DNA from: Cranoglanis bouderius
Lineage: Eukaryota; Chordata; Actinopteri; Siluriformes; Cranoglanididae
Reading direction: 5' to 3'
NCBI GenBank assembly: GCA_023630585.1
Contig: CM042566.1
Location: 14,858,754 to 14,922,753, forward strand
DNA: 64,000 bases
Below are positions 22,203-34,247 of the stretch, piece by piece (the first letter of the stretch is position 1; each line of letters opens with the position of its first letter). The position numbers were made by a program, and so were the translations under genes. The notes beneath the pieces are model-generated. The model searched no databases. It was not told the origin of the DNA and worked only from the letters and a program-made list of their open reading frames with translations.

Positions 22203-23776
22203 CAGTGGGGGGGAAAAGTATTTGATCCCCTGCTGATTTTGTATGTTTGCCCACTGACAAAGAAATGATCAGTCTATAATTTTAATGGTAGGTGTATTTT
22301 AACAGTGAGAGACAGAATAACAACAAAAAAATATCCAGAAAAACGCATTTCAAAAAAGTTATAAATTTATTTGGAATTTAATGAGTGAAATAAGTATTTG
22401 ACCCCTTTGACTTAGTACTTGGTGATAAAACCCTTGTTGGCAATCACAGAAGTCAGACGTTTCTTGTAGTTGGCCACCAGGTTTGCACACATCTCAGGCG
22501 GGATTTTGTCCCACTCCTCTTTGCAGATCCTCTCCAAGTCATTAAGGTCTCGAGGCTGACATTTGGCAGCTTGAACCTTCAGCTCCCTCCACAGATTTTC
22601 TATGGGATTAAGGTCTGGAGACTGGCTAGGCTACTCCAGGACCTTAATGTGCTTCTTCTTGAGCCACTCCTTTGTTGCCTTTGCTGTGTGTTTTGGGTCA
22701 TTGTCATGCTGGAATACCCATCCACGACCCATTTTCAATGCCCTGGCTGAGGGAAGGAGGTTCTCACCCAAGATTTGATGGTACATGGCCCCGTCCATCG
22801 TCCCTTTGATGCAGTGCAGTTGTCCTGTCCCCTTAGCAGAAAAACACCCCTAAAGCATAATGTTCCCACCTCCATGTTTGACAGTGGGGATGGTGTTCTT
22901 GGGGTCATAGGCAGCATTCCTCCTCCTCCAAACACAGCGTGTTGAGTTGATGCCAAAGAGCTCGATTTTGGTCTCATCTGACCACAACACTTTCACCCAG
23001 TTCTCCTCTGAATCATTCAGTCAATCTTCAGACGGGCCTGTACATGTGCTTTCTTGAGCATGGGGACCTTGCGGGCGCTGCAGGATTTCAGTCCTTCATG
23101 GCATAGTGTGTTACCAATTGTTTTCTTGGTGACTATGGTCCCAGCAGCCTTGAGATCATTAACAAGATCCTCCTGTGTAGTTCTGGGCTGATTCCTCACC
23201 ATTCGCATGATCATTGAAACTCCATGAGGTGAGATCTTGCATGGAGCCCCAGACCGAGGGAGACTGACAGTTATTTTGTGTTCCTTCCATTTGTGAATAA
23301 TTGCACCAACTGTTGTCACCTTCTCACCAAGCTGCTTGGCGATGGTCTTGTAGCCTATTCCAGCCTTGTGTAGGTCTACAATCTTGTCCCTGACCTCCTT
23401 GGATAGCTCTTTGGTCTTGGCCATGGTGGAGAGTTTGGAATCTGATTGATTGATTGCTTCTGTGGACAGGTGTCTTTTATAAAGGTAACGAGCTGAGATT
23501 AGGAGCACTCCCTTTAAGAGAGCTCGTTACCTGTGTAAAAGACACCTGGGAGCCAGAAATCTTGCTGATTGATAGGGGATCAAATACTTATTTCACTCAT
23601 TAAAATGCAGATCAATTTATAACTTTTTTGAAATGCGTTTTTCTGGATTTTTTTGTTGTTATTCTGTCTCTCACTGTTAAAATACACCTACCATTAAAAT
23701 TATAGACTGATCATTTCTTTGCCAGTGGGCAAACGTACAAAATCAGCAGGGGATCAAATACTTTTTTCCCTCACTG
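22203..23776 (-). mobile_element. Tc1 transposon, complete ends
   Basis: The ends CAGTGGGGGGGAAAAGTATT and TACTTTTTTCCCTCACTG are inverted terminal repeats flanked by TA (22201-22202 and 23777-23778). The inverted repeats extend about 200 bp. The transposase lies on the minus strand and is broken in its second half. The insertion splits a minisatellite, which gives a clean empty-site reconstruction. Confidence 0.92.
22490..23424 (-). pseudogene. Tc1 transposase pseudogene
   Basis: The start at 23424 gives MAKTKELSKEVRDKIVDLHK, the N-terminal helix-turn-helix of this family. The DNA-binding half is open to 23017 (two HTH units, GxGYKTIAKQLG and the SGAPCKISP linker). The catalytic half is then spread over shifted frames (for example 22735-22977). 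It is therefore inactive, but still recent enough that the whole N-terminal half is open. Confidence 0.85.
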
Positions 23777-23910
23777 TATCAGAATGAACTGCCACCTTAA
23801 AAGGGATGTAGAAACAGGGGTAGCACATCTTGTCAGCTCTAAACACCTATCAGAATGAACTACCACCTTAATAAAGGATGTAAAAACAGGTGCAGCATAT
23901 TTAAGCAAAA
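23777..23910. repeat. 71-bp minisatellite, right part
   Basis: Two further units, starting at 23780 and 23851, continue the array at 21919-22202 in phase across the Tc1 insertion. Confidence 0.85.
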
Positions 23911-25135
23911 TTAAAAACCGGAAGAAATAAAACAATGGACCCTCTCACCCAGAGAACCCAAAAGGCCTCTGGACCAAAATGTTATTAACTAACTTCACTC
24001 ATAGACACTGAGGAGCCACTTAAATCCAGCTTGTTGCATCTGCCTTATTTCAAACAATTCTGCATCAGTAGGGTGAGTGTTAAAGACATCCCTGACCCAG
24101 GGCCAAACCCTCTCAAACACAGAAACTGCTCTCAAATGCGGTGATTTAGGCCTTTGGGTCAGACCAGATTGTTTACTCAGAAGGTAAGTCCAAAGATCCT
24201 CACCATTAAGGCCAATAAATTCTGGAAGAAAGGGGGGGGGGCTACCAGAAGCAATAACTGTGGAAATGAATACATCTTTAAACAATTGCAATTACCTATT
24301 TTCTGCCAAGTTTTCTTCTATTTTCTTCACATGTATAACCATTAAGTTGCCACTAATTGTTCCATTTATTTAACATGTATGAGTATAGTAGCACTAGGAG
24401 GATCATTGTGTTTTAATATTAGTAGTGTACTTAATAATAGTCAATATATGTGGTGTGTGGTGTGTGTGTGTTCTTTGAGTGATTTCCTAAAGGATAAGAG
24501 TAAGGAAATTTGGGTAGAATGTTGTGGTATGTTCATGTAATATTTCAGGACAAAGTTTAATCCACACATCATTGAAGAGTGTGGAACCACCCATCTGCAG
24601 AGACAATGGGCTGATTAGCATAATAGGTGGAGAATCTGGCTAACACCCCGCTCTAAGACAATGTTTGATTGGAGGAAACATTCTGGGCTGGACTAGCCAA
24701 GAAAAGTGTTACAATCCTAAGAACGCCAAAGGAAAGCTTTTTTTCTCTCTTACACTCTCCTTCTCGGAATGCTTCGCTCTTACTGCTCAGACCTCTCAGC
24801 TCATCAGAAGGATGGAGTTGGCAGAGGGTCTCCAGAGCCATCAGAGAATTCTCTCCAATCAACGTCGGGGACATCAGATCATGTTACATCAGCCTGGAGA
24901 CCCAGCCAAGAGCCACTGCCAGCTCTTCAAACCTCCCACCTTCATTCCACTCGGCATTCCGTTTAGTCTTCCGAGATGCCACTCAAACGCCGACCAGAGC
25001 ACTGACGACACCACAACGTAACAAGGAAATCCCTGCTACACAGCTATTCAAAAGGCAAACGCAATACCCCAGAATCTAGCTAATCTGGTGCCTATAATAA
25101 GTTTAAGCCCTTCTAAAGGAAGTGAAGATAAATAA

Positions 25136-26355
25136 TAAAGATGCACCGATCGACCGCCCAGGGACCGGAATCTGCCGATTTTCCGCATGCCTCAGCCCAG
25201 ACCAGTGATGTCCGTGTTATTGCCAGCGGCACAGGCAATAACATCACAGCCACGCTCACAGCCGCATGTAAACATGTTGTAGGCAAAAACGCGAAAACCC
25301 ATTGACCTACTGGAGGATCAACAAAGATCGTTTCCCTGCGCTTGCTCCACTTGCCCGAGCCTATACCTCTCTGCTCCATGTACAAGCGTTGAAAGTGATG
25401 GCTTGTTTAGCTTGGCTGGACATGTGATAGATGAAAGGAGAAACCAATTATCAGGTGACAAGGCAGAGATGCTTCTGTTTGTGAAGAAAAACTTGCCATT
25501 AATGCTCAAGTATAATATGTTGGCAACAAACAAAAGGTGCTCTGTGTAACGCTTTACACAGAGAGGCCGGATAGCTTGCCTGAATGGTTGTAGCCAGGTG
25601 TAAGCAAAACTCACGTATCTGATATTTCACAGTGGTTTATTATCAGCGTTGTCGATCCCCCGCACACATGGGGCAGTTTGCAAAACACTCCACTAACAAC
25701 TGTGTTACTGAACATAAATAAAACAGGGCAAAGAGCAACAGAAATATAACCAGGCTTTACATGCATACATGCGATGATCACAGCTCGCGCTCCGTCTACC
25801 GACTGCCCACTCATCAGTGAGGGAGTAAGAGAGAGTGTTCTGCCTTAAAGGAGCAGTCACTAATTCTACTTGTTACACTTATTTAATTATTAGCCACTGC
25901 ACCTATTCATATTTGGAAGAATTTTATATTATATTTATATTTAATATTTATACACTTCAGTTTTGTTCATAGGCTTGTAATCTTTAGACTTTTGTGAGAC
26001 GAGTAAAAAAAAGAAAAAAGTCAATTTATAAACATAGTGGAAAATGATATCTGTTTTGTTATATAAAGCAACTCATTTTCAGTTAATTGTTATTTCTACC
26101 TCTTTCCAGTCACAGAGCACTTTATTTTGAGAGTTGTTTAAGTGAGAGAAAATCCTGTAACTTAGTGCAGTTTGGGGGAAATTGTAATGTTTAATAATTC
26201 TTTTATTATGAAAATAAAATTTTGCATTGAAGAAAAGTATATTTTTGTTTGTATATGCTGTCAATTATAGTTCTTAGAAAGAAAATTGGAATCGGCAGAT
26301 CACACTTACAAAAAAATCGGAATCGGCCAAAAAAATTGCAATCGGTGCAGCCCTA
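25136..26355. mobile_element. Non-autonomous hAT-type element
   Basis: 1220 bp with terminal repeats TAAAGATGCACCGAT and ATCGGTGCAGCCCTA and an 8-bp ATAAATAA duplication (25128-25135 and 26356-26363). Subterminal CCGATT/AATCGG words recur. No transposase was found. Copy 2 of the host retroelement (about 40690-40712) lacks it, which shows the empty site. Confidence 0.88.
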
Positions 26356-26464
26356 ATAAATAAATAAGTTGATGGTTCGTTCAGATCATGGTCTGTGAAA
26401 TAGCATGCAATGCTAGAAACTCGGAACTTCATTCACTCTGCTGAAAGCCATTTTCACCCCTGTT

Positions 26465-26466
<2 letters not shown>

Positions 26467-26500
<34 letters not shown>
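26467..26500. repeat. (GT)n microsatellite
   Basis: Uninterrupted GT run of about 17 units in the presumed LTR. The copy at 40806-40859 is longer. Confidence 0.95.
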
Positions 26501-26503
<3 letters not shown>

Positions 26504-26639
26504 ATGTGCTAGATTAGTTTCTGTGTCGTAGAATAGTTCAATAAAGTCTCGTCTGATCTTAAATATACGTGTTCTTATTGCTTACAAGTGTCTTATTGCT
26601 TACTTGAATTGCGATCCTGCTACATGCTCTTAGAATAAT

Positions 26640-28070
26640 ATTTCACTATGTTTAGGATATTATTGCCGGTGACCACGGAGGTAATATCTAATGCATAATG
26701 AATGAATACCCTGTTCAACTTATAGTTGGACGAATAGTTGATCAGTAATACTAAATTAGCCAAATTTCCCCTTACGAGCTGATCTGCTAGTGTCTCCTAC
26801 ATATTTGGAGGAGACTACAGGTAGCTCAATTTAAACAACTAATCTTACTTACATAAAATGGTGGAGAATGTAACAATTTAACCCGAACAGCTAATTTTCC
26901 CAACACAATAGTGAAGATTGCAGGCAATTCAATCTAGACTGTAAGCATTGAGTCACGTGTGTATCTTTTCTATTATTGTGTATAACAGATCAGAGACGGA
27001 ATAGACGAGTGATGTGTGAATGTGTGACATACACAATGTGTGCCGGCTTGCTGTGTGAATGGATGTAAAGTGATAGCCTGGTCTGCTTCTCTAGTGTTAA
27101 CCCGCAGTAAATAATAATTAAAAGTGCCCCTCGTAGGACGAAGAAATCTCCTCTCAGTGTGGCAAGGATAAGAATATTGAGTATATTAAGAATATTTATT
27201 CTTCCTAAAAGGCTGTATGTATAGCTAAATTGATGCATTGTGTGTTCCAATGTTAGTCATACAGCTATCGTAATAATTAAAATTGCCTCTGTCAGAACAA
27301 AGAAATCTTCTCACAGTACGGTAAAAATAGAGAGTTGAGCGTGTTCCTCAGTCTTTTTTGAAAGGCATCATGTTATAGATAAATTACATTTAAATTTAAC
27401 ACAGTAAGTTATTGTTATTTATTATTGTTATTGTTATTTAAAGATAATAAGTCATAAGAGTTTAATCAACCCCTTTTTTATTGACACAACATTTAATTTC
27501 TTCTGATTTTCGAATTTTTGAATTTCTTTCTAGTTTCTCTTATTCACAGGACAAGTTTCCTCCATCAAGAAGATTTTTGTTATTTCTTCTGTTTTCTCCT
27601 TTAGTCGTTTGTTTTGATTTGTATTGCAGGAAGAAAGACTTCACCCACTAGTCATTCTCCCTCAGCGAGACCACAAGTCCTCAACACACACCACTAGAGG
27701 TTTACAATCACTAAACAACACTTAGCTGTCCCACTACACCTAGGCTCCCATTCATTATAAAGATCTGTGTCAGTCTCTCCAACGCCAGGCTCCCCCACAA
27801 CGTGCCAATATGCCTCACGTCGCAGACTGCATCACCCACTGGGAAGACTTAGAGGCATGGCTGAGCAGTGCGACAGACTGCCTCACACCCAAGGTCTTCG
27901 AACTGTTAATTTTATTAATACTAGTGACAATTCTAAGAAGACTCCTAACCCATGATCAGTGACAGAGTTCCAGTCACCAGGAGCTAAACCAAATCACTGG
28001 CTTCCTAAGCCACGTCCTTCTATCCCAGCTGAAACTAAGTGACAAGCACATCACCTACCTTCAAGAGGAG
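26640..28070 (+). other. Retroelement leader, no gene
   Basis: AT-rich sequence between the presumed LTR and gag. The first 250 bp match copy 2 up to about 41270. Only short frames with no recognisable content are present. Confidence 0.5.
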
Positions 28071-28642
28071 ATGACACGTGCCCAAAGACGCATAGACAAG
28101 CTAGAAGAGAAAGTCCAGGACCAACCCAAAAGGTCATATGAAATGGAGCAAGAGACAAACAAAGAAATTACAAAGCAAAAAAAAATGTTAGCAGCTACTC
28201 AGAAAGAAAAGGATGAAGCTATAGCTGCCCAGAGGGACCTAACAGGCAAACTCCAATATGCCAAGCAACTATTGGAGAAAGCCAAATCGGAAATTGAAGT
28301 CAAGAACACCAAGATCAAGGCCCCAGGGTGCGAAGTTTCCTTGACAGACAGCTGATCCACATCAGATTAGATTATCATCTACTCTGTCAGGCGCTGATTC
28401 AGGAATTTGCAGACCCAGGGTCTGAACATGGACTGCTAGCCGCCCCGGAAACCAAACAGGGTCGGCAAGAGCATCCCCAAGCCTACTACAACCGGCTCCG
28501 ACAAACCTACTTTGGGGCATGTAATGAGCTGGAACTGGAAGAGGAGATGAACTTCAATACCCTCTTCCTAAGGAACCTGCATCCTGGAGTAAGCCATCAC
28601 CTAGGTGTCATTACCTGCCCTCGCATGAAACAGGGGGACTGA
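28071..28642 (+). pseudogene. Retroelement gag fragment
   Basis: 28071-28325 encodes a strongly charged, heptad-like coiled coil (RRIDKLEEKV, KDEAIAAQRDLTGKL). A frameshift near 28330 leads to 28328-28642, a capsid-like segment (PQAYYNRLRQTYFGA, FNTLFLRNLHPGVSHHLG). The latter block is typical of Gag in teleost LTR elements. It ends at a TGA shortly before the Tc1 at 28671. No pol follows in this copy. Confidence 0.6.
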
Positions 28643-28915
28643 AACAGATTGACATGGTTCAGACCACTTACAGTATCTCACAAAAGTGAGTACACCCCTC
28701 ACATTTTTGTAAATATTTTATTATATCTTTTCATGGGACAACACTAACGAAATGACACTTTGCTAAAATGTAAAGTAGTGAGTGTACAGCTTGTACAACA
28801 GTGTAAATTTGCTGTCCCCTCAAAATAACTCAACACACAGCCATTAATGTCTAAACCGCTGGCAACAAAAGTGAGTACACCCCTAAGTGAAAATGTCCAA
28901 ATTGGGCCCAAAGTG

Positions 28916-29916
28916 TCAATATTTTGTGTGGCCACCATTATTTTCCAGCACTGCCTTAACCCTGTTAGGCATGGAGTTCACCAGAGCTTCACAGGTTGCC
29001 ACTGGAGTCCTCTTCCACTCCCCCATGATGACATCACAGAGCTGGTGGATGTTAGAGACCTTGCACTCCTCCACCTTCCATTTGAGGATGCCCCAAAGAT
29101 GCTCAATAGGGTTTAGGTCTGGAGACATGCTTGGCCAGTCCATCACCTTTACCCTCAGCTTCTTTAGCAAGGCAGTGGTCGTCTTGGAGATGTGTTTGGG
29201 GTCGTTATCATGTTGGAATAGTGCCCTGCGGCCCGGTTTCCGAAGGGAGGGGATCATGCTCTGCTTCAGTATGTCACAGTACATGTTAGCATTAGCTCCC
29301 CAGTGCCAGCAGCACTCATGCAGCCCCAGACCATGACACTCCCACCACCATGCTTGACTGTAGGCAAGACACACTTGTCTTTGTACTCCTCACCTGGTTG
29401 CCGCCACACACGATTGACACCATCTGAAACAAATAAGTTTATCTTGGTCTCATCAGACCATGGGACATGGTTCCAGTAATCCATGTCCTTAGTCTGCTTG
29501 TCTTCAGCAAACTGTTTGTGGGCTTTCTTGTGCATCATCTTTAGAAGAAGCTTCCTTCTGGGACAACAGCCATGCAGACCAATTTTATGCAGTGTGCAGC
29601 GTATGGTCTGAGCACTGACAGGCTGACCCCCCACCCCTTCAACCTCTTCAGCAATGCTGGCAGCACTCCTACGTCTATTCTGCAAAACCAACCTCTGGAT
29701 ATAATGCTGAGCACGTGCACTCAACTCCGTTGGTCGACCATGGCGAGGCCTGTTCTGAGTGGAACCTGTCCTGTTAAACCGCTGTATGGTCTTGGCCACT
29801 GTGCTGCAGCTCAGTTTCAGGGTGTTGGCAATCTTCTTATAGTCTAGGCCATCTTTATGTAGAGCAACAATTCTTTTTTTCAGATCCTCAGAGAGTTCTT
29901 TGCCATGAGGTGCCAT
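28916..29916 (-). pseudogene. Tc1 transposase with one frameshift
   Basis: The start at 29916 (MAPHGKELSEDLKKRIVALH) opens two helix-turn-helix units. The first catalytic Asp is in WSDETKIN, and MVWGCMSAAG follows. A single frameshift near 29280-29300 moves the rest to 28916-29374, which carries FQHDNDPKH (second Asp) and SPDLNPIEHLWG (Glu), ending GGHTKY. All three catalytic residues remain, so one indel is the main visible defect. Total length is about 330 residues, normal for Tc1. Confidence 0.9.
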
Positions 29917-30058
29917 GTTGAACTTCCAGTGACCAGTATGAGAGAGTGTGACAGCGATAATAGCAAACTTAACATATCTGCTCCCTATTCACACCTGAGA
30001 CCTTGTAACACTAACGAGTCACATTAAACCGGCGAGTGAAAATGGCTAATTGGGCCCA

Positions 30059-30063
<5 letters not shown>

Positions 30064-30089
<26 letters not shown>
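30064..30089. repeat. Poly-T tract in Tc1 end
   Basis: About 26 T in the right inverted repeat of the Tc1 at 28671-30282. Confidence 0.9.
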
Positions 30090-30859
30090 GCCAGTGGTTT
30101 AGACATTAATGACTGTGTGTTGTGTTATTTTGAGGGGACAGCAAATTTACACTGTTATACAAGCTGTACACTCACTACTTTACATTGTAGCAAAGTGTCA
30201 TTTCATCAGTGTTGTCCCATGAAAAGATATAATAAAATATTTACAAAAATGTGAGGGGTGTACTCACTTTTGTGAGATACTGTATACACTATACCACACT
30301 GACATACATCTAAACCAACCACCATAGGAAACGTCCAAATGTCTTCCTGATAGGTAGAACAATCCGCATAAGATAAACATTCCTACACTCAAATCAACTC
30401 ACACTAGTGAAGAGAAGTGCACTCACATCAGTATAGGGAAACAATACTGTACTAACTTCACTCATAGATACTAAGGATCCACTTAAATCCAGCTTGTTGC
30501 ATCTGCCTTATTTCAAGAAATTCTACATCAGTAGGGTGTTAAAGACATCCCTGTTGCAGGGGCAAACCCTCTCAACCACAGAAACTGCTCTCAAATGTGG
30601 TGATTTAGACCTTTGGGCCAGACCAGATTGCTTACTCACTCTTGAAATGAGACCTTTTGCTCCCTCAGGAAGAATCTACACAAAACCCCTGGGTTCACAC
30701 ATTCCACAATCAGAGCCTACCAGAAGCAATAACTGTGGAAATTAATACATCTTTAAACAACTGCAACCACCTATTTTCTGCCATGTTTTCTTCTGTTTTC
30801 TTCATGTGCATAACCATTAAGTTGCCACTAATTGTTCCATTTATTTAACATGTATGAGT

Positions 30860-30864
30860 ATAGT
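30860..30864. repeat. ATAGT target duplication (left)
   Basis: ATAGT precedes the 5' LTR here and follows the 3' LTR at 39948-39952. Copy 1 of the host repeat has a single ATAGT at the same point (about 24384). Confidence 0.9.
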
Positions 30865-31094
30865 TGTTAGGGTTTCCCCCTCCACGCCACTCGCTGAGGC
30901 TAGCGAGTAGCACACTTCCGCTTTCATAGACTCCTTTTCTGTTTACGTTGCCATGTGTTTCTTTGTTTTGGTTCATGTCATGTTTCTGCCCCTGTTTGCT
31001 CATTGGTTCTTTGTTTTGATTCATGTCATGTCTCCGCCCCTGTTTGCTCACTGGTTCTGGTATCATGTGTTATTATGAGTTTCACGTGTTTTGT

Positions 31095-34000
31095 CTTCTT
31101 CTTTTCCTTTCGGCTGTTCCCTCAGGGGTTGCCACAGCAAATCATCTGCCTCCATCTAGCCCTATCCCCTGCATCCTCTTCTCTAAAACCGACTACCTTC
31201 ATGTCCTCCTTCACTACATCCATAAACCTCCTCTTTGGTCTTCCTCTCGGCCTCCTGCCTGGCAGCTCTAACCTCAGCATCCTTTTACCGATATATTCAC
31301 TCTCCCTCCTCTGAACATGTCCAAACCATCTCAACCTGGCCTCTCTAACTTTGTCTCCAAAACATCTCACATGTGCTGTCCCCCTGACGTACTCATTCCT
31401 GATCCTATCCATCCTCGTCACTCCCAAAGAGAACCTCAACATCTTCAGCTCTGCTACCTCTAACTCTTCCACCTGTCTTTTCCTCAGTGCAACTGTCTCC
31501 AAACCATACAACATCGCTGGTCTCACTACTGTCCTGTAAACCTTTCCTTTCATTCTTGCTGGTACTCTTTTATCACACAACAGAGATGACACTTTTCTCC
31601 ACCCATTCCAACATGCCTGCACACGCTTCTTCACCTCTTTTCCACACTCCCCATTGCTCTGGACTATTGACCCTAAGTACTTAAAATCCTGCACCTTCTT
31701 TATCTCTTCTCCCTGTAACCTCACTGTTCCACTTGGATCCCTCTCATTCACACACATGTATTCTGTCTTGCTGCGACTAACCTTCATTCCTCTTCTCTCC
31801 AGAGCAAACCTCCACCTCTCTAGACTTTCCTCCACCTGCTCCCTGCTCTCACTACAGATCACAATGTCATCCGCAAACATCATAGTCCATGGAGATTCCT
31901 GTCTGACCTCATCTGTCAGCCTGTCCATCACCACCGCAAACAAGAAGGGGCTCAGAGCCGATCCTTGATGCAGTCCCACCTTCACCGTGAACTCCTCTGT
32001 CACACCTACCACACACCTTACCATTGTCCTACTGCTCTCATACATATCCTGCACCACTCTAACATACTTCTGTGCCACTCCAGACCTCCTCATACAATAC
32101 CACAGCTCCTCTCTTGGCACCCTGTCATACGCTTTCTCTAAATCTACAAAGACACAATGCAGCTCTTTCTGACCCTCTCTGTACTTCTCCATCAACATTC
32201 TCAAAGCAAATATTGCATCTGTAGTGCTCTTTCTTGTCATGAAACCATACTGCTGCTCACAAATGCTCACTTCTCCCCTTAGCCTTGCTTCCACTACTCT
32301 TTCCCACAACTTCATTGTATGGCTCATCAGCTTAATACCTCTGTAGTTTCCACAACTCTACACATCTCCCTTGTTCTTAAAAATCGGCACCAAAACACTT
32401 CTCCTCCATTCCTCAGGCATCCTCTCACTCTCTAAGACCTCGTTGAACAACCTAGTTAAAAACTCTACTGCCATCTCTCTTAGACACTTCCATACCTCCA
32501 CTGGTATGTCATCAGGACCAACCGCCTTTCCTCTCTGCATCCTCTTTAAAGCTCTCCTAACTTCACCCTTGCTAATCCTTTCTACTTCCTGCTCAACAAT
32601 ATTTGCCTCTACTACTCTTCTCTCTCTGTCATTTTCCTCATTCATCAGTTTCTCAAAGTACTCCTTCCATCTTTCCCTCACCCTCCTGTCACCTGTCAAC
32701 ACATTTCCATCTCTATCTTTAATCACTCTAACCTGCTGCACATCCTTACCATCTCTATCCCTCTGCCTCGCCAACCGATACAAATCCCTCTCACCTTCCT
32801 TACTATCTAACCTTGCATACATGTCCTCATAAGATTTCTGTGTGGCCTTTGCCACCTCTATCTTAACCTCACGCTGCATCTCCTTATATTCCTGTCTACT
32901 TTCCTCCATGCTCTCACTGTCCCACTTCTTCCTAGCTAACCTCTTCTTCTGGATACTCTCCTGAACTTCCTCATTCCACCACCAAGTCTCCTTGTCTTCT
33001 TTCCTCCTTCCAGATGACACACCTAGCACCTTCCTACCTGTCTCCCTGATCACTTTAGCTGTAGTAGTCCAGTCATCTGGAAACACCTCCTGACCACCTA
33101 AAGCCTGTCTCAACTCCTCCCTGAAAACCGCACAGCACACTTCCTTTTCCAACTTCCACCACTTTGTCTTCTGCTCTGCCTTTGCACTCTTCATCTTCCT
33201 CACCACCAGAGTCATCTTATACACCACCATCCTATGCTGTCTAGCTACACTCTCTCCTACCACTACTTTGCAATCACTAATCTCCATCAGATTACAGTGT
33301 CTACATGAGATATAGTCCACCTGTGTGCTCCTGCCACCACTCTTATATGTCACGCTGTGTTCCTGCCTCTTCTGAAAGTACGTGTTCACCACAGCCATCT
33401 CCATACTTTTGCAAAGTCTACCAACCTTTGTCCTTCTGGGTTCCTTACCTGAAGACCAAACCTGCCCATCACTTCCTCATCCCCACTATTCCCTTCACCA
33501 ACATGTCCATTAAAGTCTGCCCCTATCACCACTCTCTCACATCTGGGAACACTCTGCATCACTTCCTCAAGCTCGCTCCAGAATCTGTCTTTCTCCTCTT
33601 GCTCACAACCTACTTGTGGAGCGTAAGCACTAACAACATTCAACATCACACCTTCAATTTCCAGCTTCAGACTCATCAACCTATCTGACACTCTCTTTAC
33701 CTCCAGAACATTCTTCACAAACTCCTCCTTCAGGATCACTCCTACTCCATTTCTCTTCCTGTCCACCCCATGATAAACCAGTTTAAACCCTGCTCCAATG
33801 CTTCTAGCCTTGGTCCCTTTCCACCTGGTCTCCTGGACACACAGAATGTCGACTTTCCTCCTCTGCATCATATCTACCAGCTCTCTGCCTTTACCTGTCA
33901 TCGTACCAACATTCACAGTCCCTACTTTCAGTCCTAAACTCCTGCCTTTCCCTTTCTCTCTCTGCCTACGGACATGCCTTCCTCCTCTAACACACCTTCC

Positions 34001-34247
34001 TACTCTCCTTCTTCGACCAACAGTAGCCCAATTTCCACCAGTGCCCTGTAGGTCAACGGCACCAATGGCGGTCGTTGTTAACCCGGGCCCCGACCGATCC
34101 GGTATGGAAGTCATGTTAGTGATTCGCATATTGAATTTGGCAAAAGATTTACATCGGATGCCCTTCCTGACACAACCCTCTCTATTTATCCGGGCTTGGG
34201 ACAGGCACAAAAAGTACACTGGCTTGTGACCTCCTGTGGCTAGATTT
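31095..34247 (-). mobile_element. RTE-clade LINE, copy 2
   Basis: 3153 bp, same family and orientation as 3183-6322. It is flanked by 9-bp GTGTTTTGT duplications (31086-31094 and 34248-34256). The 3' LTR at about 39500 shows the same site without a LINE. The sense-strand 3' end finishes in GAAGAAG. Confidence 0.92.
31122..34219 (-). pseudogene. RTE LINE endonuclease-reverse transcriptase, copy 2
   Basis: Endonuclease at 33386-34219 (LKVGTVNVGTMTGKG, CVQETRW, VIGADFNGHVG); linker and RT start at 32358-33404; RT at 31122-32327 (FVDLEKAYDRVPREEL, GLHQGSALSPFLF, FADDIVI). Only two breaks are seen: a 1-nt deletion near 33405 and the in-frame TAG at about 32357 after KNKGDV. The TAG is identical in copy 1. 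Motif A is intact here (AYD), unlike copy 1. Otherwise nearly a full-length frame of about 1030 codons. Confidence 0.9.

Larger units (their letters stand above)
23985..28642 (+). mobile_element. LTR retroelement copy 1 (internal end, LTR, leader, gag)
   Basis: This stretch matches 30454-41270 outside the insertions in each. From left to right: about 300 bp of putative internal 3' end; a presumed LTR of roughly 1.3 kb (hAT insertion excluded) with an AATAAA-containing TTCAATAAAGTCTCGTC at about 26538; TGGTGGAGAATG at about 26859, a possible primer-binding site; a long leader; then gag. The order internal-LTR-internal suggests a tandem or recombined arrangement. LTR ends are not defined. Confidence 0.55.
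28671..30282 (-). mobile_element. Tc1 transposon with long IR/DR ends
   Basis: Terminal CAGTATCTCACAAAAGTGAG pairs with CTCACTTTTGTGAGATACTG, flanked by TA (28669-28670 and 30283-30284). The left inverted repeat is about 210 bp and holds two direct repeats of ACAAAAGTGAGTACACCCC (28680 and 28866), as in Sleeping Beauty-type elements. The right repeat has a poly-T tract (30064-30089) where the inner direct repeat should be. Confidence 0.92.

Noticed and set aside
21919..23910. Repeat array as a CRISPR
   Set aside because: Units are contiguous and diverged with no constant spacer; it is a vertebrate minisatellite.
24665..25021. 118- to 136-codon frames in the presumed LTR
   Set aside because: The equivalent frame in copy 2 is short (40341-40541) and the sequence looks like LTR, not coding.
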